Position numbers and translations under genes: made by a program. A DNA stretch of 64,000 nucleotides from Ostrinia nubilalis (taxonomy: Eukaryota; Arthropoda; Insecta; Lepidoptera; Crambidae), in contig NC_087093.1 of the NCBI RefSeq assembly GCF_963855985.1, positions 7,633,501 to 7,697,500 of the forward strand, read 5' to 3'. A model generated the notes under the pieces. The model had not been told where the DNA came from, did not search any database, and saw nothing but the letters and a program-made list of their open reading frames with translations. Shown piece by piece: positions 11,101-23,100 of the stretch (positions within the stretch are counted from its first letter, which is position 1; each line of letters starts with the position of its first letter).

Positions 11101-14100
11101 TGCTATTGGTGAAAGATTTTTTAAAATCGGTTCAGCAGATCCCGAGATCACCCCTTACAATTTAACAAATATACAAACACACAAACTTTACCTCTTTATA
11201 AATTAGATAAAGATAGGTAATTTGAAACCCTATTTTGTTTTATTCTTTTTTTATTTTAAACATTTCACAATCCAAACTAATATTTACTGTAGGTAAGTAA
11301 ATGCTAAACTAAATAGTAAAATATTAGTTTGGATTATGAAATATCCTACTTCCTACTAATATTATAAAGGCGAAAGTTTGGATGTCTGGATGTTTGTTAC
11401 TCTTTCACGCAAAAACTACTGAACGGATTTTGTTGAAACTTTACAGTATTATTGTTTATAACCCAGATTAACATATAGGCTAACACTTATGACGATATGT
11501 GACAAATAAATTTCAATAAATAAATAAGACGTGTCTAAAAAGCGCCATCTATCTATCGTCATTGGTTAAAATCTACAGCGCTGGACAAACTACTGTATGA
11601 CGTTCGTAAATATTCATTTGGGGGAAGCCGTGAAACGCCATCTATCAACATGATATCTAACGGGGGTAAAACGAGGTCTACGCGAATGAAGTCGCGGGCG
11701 GCCGCTAGTTTATATAGGTAACTTTCCCTCCGCAACCTTTTTGGTATTCCATGTATGTGTCTTTTAACTGATTTCTGTTACACATTTCATGTAAAATTTG
11801 TCCAGTTATCCATTTACATCTGCATCTGTAAACAAGGGTTCATGTTCTCCAGCCCAGATGCCGAGTAAACAGAATCGTCTTTCAGTGACGTGCAGCTGCC
11901 CCTATATTTGACCCACTGACCTAATTTTTTATTATTTATTTGTATCAGTGTCAGTGTCTTCTAAAGAGTGTAAAGACGATTGTATGTAGGTACTATTAAA
12001 ATGTAATTTTAACTCATTGGTTTTGTCTCATATTTGAGGAATGTACTATGTATCATGAGTAGAGTCTTCGTTTAAAAGGATGCGAACGATTTAAATTTCA
12101 ATAGGTAGACAAAATTGATAATTCTTAATTATCAAAAATTTTAGCTTTCTCCAGTAGCACTGATATTATTATACTGTGACTCATCAAAGTCATCATTGTC
12201 AAAAATATTGACAAATCGCGAACTGTCACGGCCATAAAACTGACACGCGTCCGTCCTCCGTAAGCGCCACCGCGCGACTGATTGAGATTGTCCAAGCCGT
12301 CATGGACGATTTTTTCCACATTTTTTAACATAGTAACTAAATAAGACGCAATATAAAAATTTCATCCGTTAAAAGCCCTCAAGTTATTTCTGAACTTTAG
12401 TTTAGTAAAAGATTTAGAATCTCAAATCGCTTATTTTAAAATAAAACCATAAATAGAAAACGAATAGAGGTAACTTTGGGAATTTATTCTATCGAGTCAA
12501 CTTCATTAAATCGTGTTTCCATCCGTTAATTGCCCTAGAAAATATCCTCAACTATGCCCAATAAAAATCTTAGCCTTTAATTTTACTGTTTAGTACCTCA
12601 AAAATGATAAATGAAAACCTCATTTTCGCCATTTTCTCTGCTACCCGGCCTTAATGGATTTCGTACAGGAAATTCACTTACAGTAGGAGCCATTTCACTA
12701 ATATTTGGAACACAATTACATAAAATTACACGTATCTGCTACCAGTACCGGGGGTGAAGTGAAGTATGTGAGCGACAAGGAAGCGGTGCGTGGCGGACGC
12801 GCCGCGCTTCAAGCCGATTGCCACTCTAAACTATCGGTGTGCACTCACACAAATGCAATTCTCAGCTTAAGTTGAGAGGACTGTAACCATCGATAGGCCT
12901 TGCCATGATCTCCCTAACGTCCATTTTTGACCCCTGTAAAAATATCACCGTTTTCAAGATTTTTAAGTTTTCGTGCATTTTTAGAAATTGCCACCTGCGA
13001 TTACTTTTTCTCATGCCATTTCTACAAATGAGGATACTTTTCAATCTAGTTTTTTTCCTTATCACAAGGGATAGTTGGGCTATCAAAAGAAAAGATCAAA
13101 GTTTAACAAACTAGTTTGAAAGTATGAAAATTTTAAGAAATTGCAGAAGAGAAGGAAAAATTAATTCATTGTCTTGCACTTTTGATCAGCCATCGTGTAA
13201 AAAAAATGTAGGAAGACCATCGTGCCCATTACCTTAAAAAGTTCCTTGGTTAATTGAGATTCTGAAAAGGTATCACAAGCCTATGTATTCTGTATTATTT
13301 TTATCTTATGGCTACTTGAATAGCAACTAGTATGAAAACTGCAAAAATGAGTTTTTCTCGTAATAGTTAAACTAGGACTGCATAGTGGCATTAAATACAA
13401 ATGGATAATTGTTAGCGTAGGAATTTAAATAAAGCAACATTTTATCATCATCATCATTTCAGCCATAGGACGTCCACTGCTGAACTAGGCCTGTACCCTA
13501 ATGATTTTCATAATGACCGCTTGGTAGCGGCCTGCATACAGCACCTTCCAGAAGGACGTCCACCTACAAAGTGGACCGACGACCTCATAAAGATAAGCAG
13601 GAAGGTGCTGGATACAGGCCGCTACCAAGCGGTCATTATGAAAATCATTGGGGTACAGGCCTATGTTCAGCAGTGGACGTCCTATGGCTGAAATGATGAT
13701 GGTGATGATTAGAGATTGCAATCCGGATTATTCGAAATTCGAAAATATCTGAAAATCCGGATTTTGAGGCTTTAAAAAAATCCGGATTTTTACTTTGAAA
13801 TCCGGTTTTTTCGAATATTTTTACCCCAAAAATTTTATCATAAAATCATAAACCAAAATATCTATTGAATGCAACATGGATGCAAAACAAGCGAAGTTTT
13901 GATTGAACGAACCCGCAATTCGTCGCACAACACTCACACCTGCACTGTGCCTGCACAATGACGCGTCATGCCGCATGCGTAAGTGAATTCGCTAGTCGGC
14001 CAGTGAGTTTTATACGAGACGCTGATTCTGAAACACCATATCGCTGAGTTTTAAAGTGTAAGTCATTATCATCATCATCATCTCAGCCATAGGACGTCCA

Positions 14101-17100
14101 CTGCTGAACATAGGCCCCTTGCCCAATGCTTTCCATGTTGCCTGGTTGGTAGCGACCTGCGTCCAGCGCCTTCCTGCTACCTTTATGATGTTATCGGTCC
14201 ACCTTGTGGGTGGACGTCCCACGCTGCGTTTTCCGGTACGCGGCCTCCACTCCGAATTCAAATTATTTATTGCATGTCACTCCAGAACCTTGCTGCCCCA
14301 TCGGCCGTCAGTTCTGCGTACTATGTGCCCTGCCCATTGCCACTTCAGCTTGTATCCGTCGGGCTAGTATGTCAGCGACTTTAGTTCGTTTACGGATCTC
14401 CTCATTTCTGATTCGATCTCGTAAATAAACACCGAGCATAGCCCTCTCCATAGCACGCGAGGCCACGTTTCCGAACCATAAGTCATCACTGGCACAGAAT
14501 AAGTAATAGTACAGGTACAGAAGGATTACTCCGCAAGACGATTTAAATAAATGCGAGTCTTGCTACGACGCGATACAGTGGAATTCAGCTCGCACAGCAC
14601 TACGTACCTACAATTTTATTCACCTACAAGTTTTGTCTCTTTCTATCGCGTGCCTCTGAACTCTTCTTACGCTGTTAGGGTTGCTGTCTAGTGAAAAAAT
14701 AATTAATCTACTTATTTGTAATGAAGTACGTATGTAGGTAAGTATGCATTCATTATGGAAAACCTTGGGAGAGGCCTTTGTCCAGCAGTGGACGTCATTA
14801 ATTTGCTGAAACGAACGGACGCATTCTGAGCAGTAGTCATGGTAGGTTAGGTTCCTATACTATCCTAAGAATTATTGATTACCTACATGGCCAACATACC
14901 TTTCAGCATCCATCTTTGTGAAGCGAAAAAAAAAGATAAATCCGGTAGATTTCTTTTCGAATTTAAACACCCGAACGCCGCACAATATTTCTTTCTCTTT
15001 ATGTCCATTTTTAAATAATACTTCGATCATAGAATTATAATCATACTACAACGCACGCCAGCGTCCTGACGGGCGCGCGCGTGACACTCGACTGATATAA
15101 TACCCGCCGGCGGGGCGCTTCGCTGTAGGTAATTATCGGATGTACCGCGCGGAGTGAGCCAGGCCTGTCACTGGTAACACACATTGGCTGTAGACCTTAG
15201 TCTTCAGGCACTGAGGTATTTTGGACGAAAAGATGTTGCGTCGTTTACCAAACGCTGCCCAGCCGAGTTGGATTCGACGATTGGCCTCTTTCTCAAAATT
15301 GGACCTTCCCAGCTGAATCGTTTGTCCGAGGTAGACATACTTGTCAACAATCTCGAGAATTGAGCTTCCAACCGAAACTGGGTAGGGCGCAACATGGACA
15401 TTGGACATAAGCTTTGTTTTCTCCATATTCATCCGCAGGCCAAGTGTAAGTAGAGATCTTCAACCTCGCCCATCAAGTTCACCCAGCGGATTCGATTTGC
15501 TTACATTAATTCATCTCGAAATGTTATTGTATGAGAATGGGAGTGATTGTGGAGAAGTCCTTAAAATAGTTCTAAACAGGTGGTTGGATATACCGCCAAC
15601 CATTTAGCTGGGTTGATGATGGAGTCAAGAGATGACCATAGGAACTCTTAAACGAAACGGCGGAATCGCATCGAACTTGGGTTCGTTATATTTGTCTTTT
15701 CGAGCACTTTAGTGCTAGATGATGCCCAGGGTCCTGATGATGAATCAGGAGGTGGCCATAGGAACTCCTAACCGAAACGGCAGAAACTTATAGAGTTTGA
15801 GTTCGTTGGATTCGTCTTCCCGAGCACTTTGGCCGTAAATAATGACCAGGGCCCTGAGATTGAAATACAACTTAAAAGTGTAAAATAAAATTATAATAAA
15901 AAAATGAGCTCCCCTGGCCTACCTGGAAATCTTTATAGACTTCAGACAGGTCTGCGGTAGTAAGGACAATCTGTTCAGGTGTCAGGTAGGGATTCTTAGA
16001 TGGATCAAACTTGGAGTGCAAGTGTGGTTATGTTCCCCAGTCGACGAAGCACATGATGTCGTGCCCTGCGTGCCCAAACAACTGCAAGCAGGAAGATTTA
16101 ATGAAGGCTACTGACAATGCCACTCTTGTGGCGGAGTTTTGGGCTGACGCTGTGTAGGTTTGTTGTCGACACGACAAGAAGAAGAATAAAAAAAATATTT
16201 TATAGGTACAAGCAAGTTTTTATTCTGAAATGCATTTTTATGTTAAATAATGCAAGGTTCAAATAATTTCGAAAGCTTGTAGCGCAAACCGAAAAAAAGA
16301 GGAATAAATTCCATGCGCGATAATGAAATAAAACGCTTTTCTTCAAATACTTTTACATCTTTTTGAAAAAAACTACGTTTTATTTAAATTAAATTGATGG
16401 TTTAAAAAATTTACCCAATATTCGAAAAATCCGGATAATCCGGATTTGTACGTAACACAAATCCGGAAAACCAGATTTAAGAAAAATCCGGATTTTGCAA
16501 TCTCTAGTGATGATGATAAAATAGTGCTTTATTAAAATTCCTACGCTAAAAATTATCCATTTCTATTTAATGCCACTATGCAATCCTAGTTTAACTATTA
16601 CGAGAAAAGCAGTTTTCATACTAGTTGCTATTCAAGTAGCCATAAGATAAAAATAATACAGAATACATAAGCTTGTGATACCTTTTCAGAATCTCAATTA
16701 ACCAAGGAAGTTTTTAAGGTAATGGGCACGATGGTCTTCCTACATTTTTTTTACACGATGGCTGATCAAAAGTGCAAGACAATGAATTAATTTTTCCTTC
16801 CTCTCTGCAATTTCTTAAAATTTTCATACTTTTATACTAGTTTTTTGAACTTTAATCTTTTCTTTTGTTAGCCCAACTATCCCTTGTAATAAGGAAAAAA
16901 ACTAGATTGAAAAGTATCCTCATTTGTAGAAATGGCATGAGAAAAAGTAATCGCAGGTGGCAATTTTCTAAAAATGCACAAAAACTTAAAAATCTTGAAA
17001 ACGGTGATATTTTTACTGGGGTCAAAATTAGACATTAGGGAGACCATGGCGAGGCCTATCGATGGTTACAGGGTTATCCATTGTTTTTGGGACACCCTGT

Positions 17101-20100
17101 ATGTCCCGAGTATCGCTGATCGGGCGCCTTTTTGGCTCGGGATTATGCTGGCCTTCTTCTTTCTTTAATGTACCATTTTTATATTTGTAAATGCCATCGC
17201 TTGTCTGGTGCCAAATTAAGATTGTATTATTTACTATTCTCCTCACCTCATCCTCCAAATGGTGGTGTTGCCTCTGGCGCGCGGCCACGTCGGCCTCCAG
17301 CGCCGCCACGCGCGCCGCCAGCCCGCAGCCGCACGCCGGCGCCGCCGACACCGCCGCCGCCGCCGACACCGCCGCCGCCGCCGACACCGCCGCCGCCGCC
17401 GACACCGAGCCCGCCGACTCGCTGCGCTGCTGCCGCGGCTCTGGTTCAGGTACCTCCTGCCGAAAAAAAGCATTATTAAAACGTGGCTCAGCAATCAATT
17501 GACATGCGTTTATGGTTTGTCATTCTCGGTTGCTTCTCTATGAAAGTGTAATAAAGGCTAGTGATGTCACTGTTTTTCTGTTCCCTTGGAAGGTGGTACA
17601 CACAATACTCTCATTATTAAAGACTTTCTTGTAAAATATTTAGAAATAAAAAAATATAATATTAAAACTTCACATTGATGTGCTAAAATATTGTATTTTA
17701 TAAGTAAATGTAAACTCAAGCTTACCGTTAATTCAGACCAAGAATCATGGACAGGATCATTTGTCATTGCTTCCAAGGAGGATTCAGTGTTGTCCATGGA
17801 TGGATATTGATGTTCCTCACAGATCTGAAAACGATCGACCTATGTTACGAGTATGTCGAATACGATGTTATCTTAAATGACACATTTACTGGCGTCAATG
17901 TTCTATTTATCATTTTACCTGTTCTTGGCGAGAAAGTAAAGTGCCATATATAGCAATTTTGTTTTATTTTGTAAAATTTGTGTTTAGTCGACTATTAATG
18001 TGTAACATAATGGTGGATTATTAACCATCGTTCGTGAACGTGCATGAGTATAGGTAGGCAAATGAAACAAAACAGTGCAACATCACTTTTCAAGTTTTCT
18101 CAAGAAGTCCGTGTCAGGTTTCAGTAAAGTGCTCCATTTTTACTGAAACATTAGGGAATCTCATCTATCATTATTTCATGAATTGAATTCTATTTTATAC
18201 TTGAACTAGCGGTCGCCTGCGACTTCGTACCCGTGGATCCTGTTTTACCCCCTTGGGGGTTGAATTTAGCAAAATACCGTCTTAGTGAGCACATACGTTC
18301 TAAAAGGAACCCCCATGCAAAATTTGAGACTTCTAGCACTTGTAGTTTCTGAGATTTCGTGATGAGTGAGTCATGCTCGTTTTCACCATCAATCCCTAAT
18401 TTTTAAGTGACCCCTATGGTAACAAATAACAGGAGTTTGTTTACATAGGGGTACTTAAAAATTAGAGATTGATGGTGAAAACGAGCATCAGTCAATCAGT
18501 GACCTTTCGCTTTTATAGATAGATAAATACTTGACACTGGCTATGTGTACAGTCACGGAATGAAAAGGTTCGTCAGTTTTCAAATTGATTCCTTCAACGA
18601 ATCGCGAGCACATATTACCTTTTGAAACTATGTTACAGAATAATCTCGAGTTAGAGAAAATAATCTTTAACTGTTCGTCAGTAAAGTTCAAAATCATTCA
18701 GATCAAAGTTGTTTGACGATTTATCTTGTCAAGAAGATTATTATGATTGATAAACTAAAACCTTCTTATTGGTTCAACCTGCCATTATTATTTCTCTTAA
18801 ATAAAAAAACTCATTGTCAATTGGTCAATGTCATCATTGCATTGCACTGATGGGATAGAAAAATAAACGAGCAAAACCTTATTCGTTAGCAAACGTCATA
18901 TTTATTTAAATGTTAGCAGCACTGTTTCTTGCACTGTTATGTTGGCAGGTTTGACTCTTACAGTACCTAGTGCAAGCAAAAACCGACACTAAGGTGACGA
19001 ACCTTTTTATTCCGCGACTGTACAAACCACACGAAGCCAAACCTGAAAAAAAAAATCATTTTACCTGAAGCATAGCGCGAGTGGCGGTGTGCACTAAAGT
19101 GGCCCAGTCCAGCGCAGACGCGTCGGGCAGCGGCAGCGGCGGCGGCGCGCCCGTCGCACCCCCGCCCCCGCCCCCTCCCACGCCCCCCTCGGGTGCACGT
19201 CCACTTCCCAACTCGGCGTCCATCAAACGCATCAGCTCCTCCTGGGTAACGGTTAAAATTCAAAATTTCAGTGTTATCATTTACACAAGATTTTATTTTG
19301 ATCGGTTTAGGTTTGGGATTGGAACCTGTTTAAAATTACATTTTTGAGTAATATATTCTTCTGTATGTTTCAATCTTTCGACAACTGTTAAAACCTTGAA
19401 AGAATATCATCATCATCATTCATTTAATGTAGGGCATTCACTGACAATGATTTCCATATTGACCGGTTGATGACGGCCTGCATTGCGCCTTCCTGCTATA
19501 CCTTTATGAGGTCATCGATCCACATAGTGGGTGGTCCTACACCTCTTTAAAGAAATGGCAAAGAAATATTCTTAAAAGGGAACTAATGGGCGAAAATGCC
19601 AGTGTGGGGAGAACAGCCCAAAATCCTCGATTTGCTTCTGGTAAATGTGAGGGTTGTGCTCCTGCAGCGGAGATGTTAAAAGGAGTTAAAATTCAAAATT
19701 CTAAAATTAAAATTCATTTATTTTTGCAAATAGGCTTTAAAAAAGCGCTTTTACACGTCCCAATATTAACCCTACCACTGCTTCGGGACAATAAATGGGC
19801 CAGTGCTGAGAAGAAGCAGCGCAAGAAACTCAGTCACTATTGTCAGCCTCCTTTTCAAGGTTTTACAGTCTTTAAAATATACAAATTATAGTCATAAGTA
19901 TTAATGCGAGCTAGGTAGTTAAACAGTTGATAAGAATAATGGTTCCATGGGCTGAAAGACGTAGCGCGGGCAGGCTTCCTACTACGTGGACCGACGATCT
20001 GGTAAAGGTCGCGGGAAGAACCTGGATGCGGGCAGCGCAGGACCGTTCATTATGGAAAGCCTTGGGGTAGGCCATTGGTTCCCAAAGTGGGGGGCACGCC

Positions 20101-23100
20101 CCCCAGGGAAGGCGCAGACTTTTAAAGGGGCGCGCGGGTCATTTGTGTACTTAAGTACAAAAAACCTGCGACCGCTGAGAGAATGCATTCCAGACTGCTC
20201 GATACGACCAATAAATAATCTTGACCGGAGGAGGGGCGCGGAATTTTTTGTATGGTCAAAAGGGGGCGCATCTCAAATAAGAAATACATACATACTTGAA
20301 ATCTACAAAGTAACACAACATCCAAAATTATTTAAAACTGCTGCTGAGGTATACCCGAGAAACACAAGGTCAGCAAATAGACTAGTATTTGACTTCTGCC
20401 CAAAAATCGCACTTTGTCATAAAAAATGCTATTCTATGTGCATTAAGGTTTATAACAAAATTCCTGAAAGATTTAAAATAGGTCTTGTAAAAGTAATGAC
20501 CAGAAAGCTTAGGGAATGGCTGACCACTTCCTGCTTTTACAGTGTTCAGGAATTTCTGGACAAAAAATTTGCATGTTAATGTATTTTAGCAGAATAGAGC
20601 ACTTCGTATTTATCTGTATTAACCTATTCTTTGCAAATAAATGTCTTAAGTTTGGAACCAATGGGGTGGGCCTTTGTGCAGCAGCGGACGTCATTTGTCT
20701 GAAACGAACGAACGATGGTTGATTACCGTGAGCGAGGTGGTGTTGTCGCGGCGCGCGCGCAGGTGGCGCGGCGAGTCGTCCTGCGAGCGCCGCCGCAGCA
20801 CCGCCTCCGACACCGGCGACGACTGCGGCGAGCGCCGCGCGCTGCGCCCCGACCCGCCTGCCACACATACAACTTGACAGAGACTGTACCATCGGCAACA
20901 GTGTTAACTATCCATTGCCTGTCATGTTGTCTCGTACTATCGCAAAGAATCACCATTTGATTAGAGCGAGAGCAAAAACGGTAATGGATAGTTAACAGTG
21001 GCCGTGTTTACGGCTTGGGATCAATCATTTTGCAAAAATCAACAAGCAACGATAAAACATATTTTACATAAATTGTGTAAAAATTTTAAATGTTGGGTAG
21101 TCATAATTGGCCTACAAAATCTCACTAAAACACATTGTAATATAAATTGATATTGTGCTGTGTACTCTCCTTAAATAAATAAATATTTATTTAGTGGCGA
21201 ATTCTGTATTATTATGCGTAAGTAAAATTATGGGCCAAGAGTTCCCAAGCGACTCATTAGCTAGGCCAAACTAACGCATACTTTGGGAAGCTCTGATACA
21301 AATGAAAATACGAGAAGTGGATATGGCAAGGACGCTGTATCTAGCCTTTATTCAAACATTACAGATGACCCACGCTGAACTGTCCCACCAAACTCAATGA
21401 CAGGGGGGCGCTACCATCGTTCAACTATATGGTTTCCAGCATGGCAAAAATCGGAACCAGCGATCCGGTATTGATGATGGCGCCCCGCTGTCAATGTCAT
21501 GGCTAGGACAGTTCAGTATATTGGAACTTTAGTCATGTGACCGCTTCTCGTTCCCCTATGAGTGTATTCGCAACTGAGACATTCGTTTGCGAATCTTCAT
21601 GTCTTGAGTAAGTCGCCACGGGACTCACGCATTCGCAGTCGCAGCTATTGCTCGACGCGAACGTTACTGGCATCTAGTTGCTCTCACTCACCAGTTCCGT
21701 AGCCGGAGCTGTCGGAGCGCGGCGGCGAGTGCGCGGGCTGCGCGCGGCGGGCGCGGGCCGGCTGCTGCGCGTCGGCGCGCGCGACCACGCTGTCGTTCGC
21801 GCCCGCCACTGGACTGGTGCATTCGCAGCCGCAGCGGTTGCTCGACGCGAACGTTACTGCCACCTGGGTAGACAGAAATTAATCAGTTTAATTCATACAC
21901 CAAACAAATATTGCGTATTCATAACGATGCAAGACCATGTGCTCGCCGCATATACAGTTATCTCCTAACACACCGCTTAAACCAAGCTGCATTTGAATTC
22001 TGCCCACAACTTTTTGTAGTCACGATCAGGCCTGTTCATCTCCGCGAGTTTACATCGAAAACAAAACACGCACGATGGCCCACCTACAGGATACTATTCG
22101 ACAAGGCCTCACATACGAGCGAACATTGACTCACGCACGCGTATTCTTGTGTATGATGGAAGAAAATAAAGAAAATGGTGTACTAAATACTGTGCAGTAT
22201 TTAACTGCCTAAATAATAATAAAAACACAGAATGTACTTTTTTACGTTGCCTCAAGACACTGAGAGGTAAATAAGTAGTTAATATTATTCATGATAATTC
22301 ATGCTAAATCATGTATTTTCTCCGCCATTTTCCGCAGTTTGGCACCTCACGTCACATCATTTTACCGAAGTCATCCCTATAGCTTCGGCGCAGTGCCGAT
22401 CACTGACGTTTGTCAATAAAATGGTGCTTGACTCTTGAGACAGGCTAAATTACACCATATTGTTAATGACATTGAGCATACATTTTTTTAAATACCTTCG
22501 CGAAGTAAAACTTCTGTACGTAGTACTTATTATTATTCTGTGCCACGATAGCCGAACGGTAAAGGGGTCGGACTGACCGACATCCGAGGAACGCTAGTTC
22601 GAATCCCGCCGCCTCAGGGCTATTGAGGTGAGCTCACTCGTAACGTAACCATAATTTAGCTCAGTACGAGGGGCTAACGGGACTTACAAATTACTGATAT
22701 TCTTTAAAAATATCAAACTTACGGTAACTGGATCTGAGGTCTTAAGTAGGTCGACCAGCTGGTCGTGGTGTAGAGCCACCACGGCCGCGCGACACACTTC
22801 CAGCAGTCGCGCGCCGCGCCTGATGCCGGCGCGCGCCGCGCACCCGCCGCCCTCTACCGCCGTCACCAAGCCGTCCGGTTGGACGTGGAATCCTGGAACG
22901 ATTGTATGTTTTGTTAAAACGCAATCAAAAAGGTATCAAATTATTCAGTACTAAGAAAGTATAACGCCGGGTCTCCAGCGCGTGTTTTGCAAAAATGTCC
23001 TCCACAATGAACAAAAACATCGACCACATTCAACATTTTTTGTAGAAAGAATGTTGTTTATGTGCGCCATGTGTGCTCTGAAAATGGCCTATAAGAAATT

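Larger units (their letters stand above)
8723..12883. mobile_element. 4.2-kb TA-flanked element with 42-bp inverted termini
   Basis: The left terminus CAGTCCTATCAACTTAAGCT continues to tttgtgtgagtg. The right terminus is its complement with minor changes. TA lies at 8721-8722 and again at 12884-12885, and joining these restores the arm of the outer element. Termini and target suggest Tc1/mariner mobilisation. The interior has no transposase; it holds two Helitron-like elements and AT-rich DNA. Confidence 0.8.
13710..16506. mobile_element. hAT-like non-autonomous element, 8-bp TSD GTGATGAT
   Basis: The termini TAGAGATTGCAATCCGGATT and aatccggattttgcaatctcta are inverted. The 8-bp target duplication gtgatgat sits at 13702-13709 and 16507-16514. 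Many 'aatccggat' motifs near both ends may be transposase-binding repeats. No transposase is present. The interior carries RTE-like fragments and a degenerate duplication near 15620-15860. Confidence 0.8.
8690..17099. mobile_element. 8.4-kb TA-flanked foldback element with nested insertions
   Basis: The termini CAGGGTGTCCCAAAAACA and their complement are flanked by TA. After the nested 8723-12883 element is removed, the left arm (8690-8722 plus 12884-13440) pairs with the right arm (16515-17099) over about 590 bp. The core is a tail-to-tail RTE palindrome (13443-13712), split by a hAT element. No transposase frame is seen. Short matching flanks (tcgggaca / tgtcccga) suggest the target was itself a palindrome. 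Confidence 0.8.

Noticed and set aside
12125..12331. Minus-strand frame with GC-rich centre
   Set aside because: No domain, no splice signals that connect it, and it lies inside a transposon interior.
17132..17543. Proline-, arginine- and alanine-rich reading frames in all six frames
   Set aside because: They are shadows of the GC-rich 18-bp repeat in SIPA1L exon 14, which keeps every frame open. Only the minus-strand frame that joins the neighbouring exons is supported.
18535..18697. Minus-strand frame starting [14 protein letters not shown]
   Set aside because: It looks mildly protein-like but is 69 codons, runs into a repeat, and has no recognised domain or splice partner.
22543..22690. 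Functional tRNA gene
   Set aside because: A and B boxes are present but no full cloverleaf with a clear anticodon was found; a SINE head fits better.
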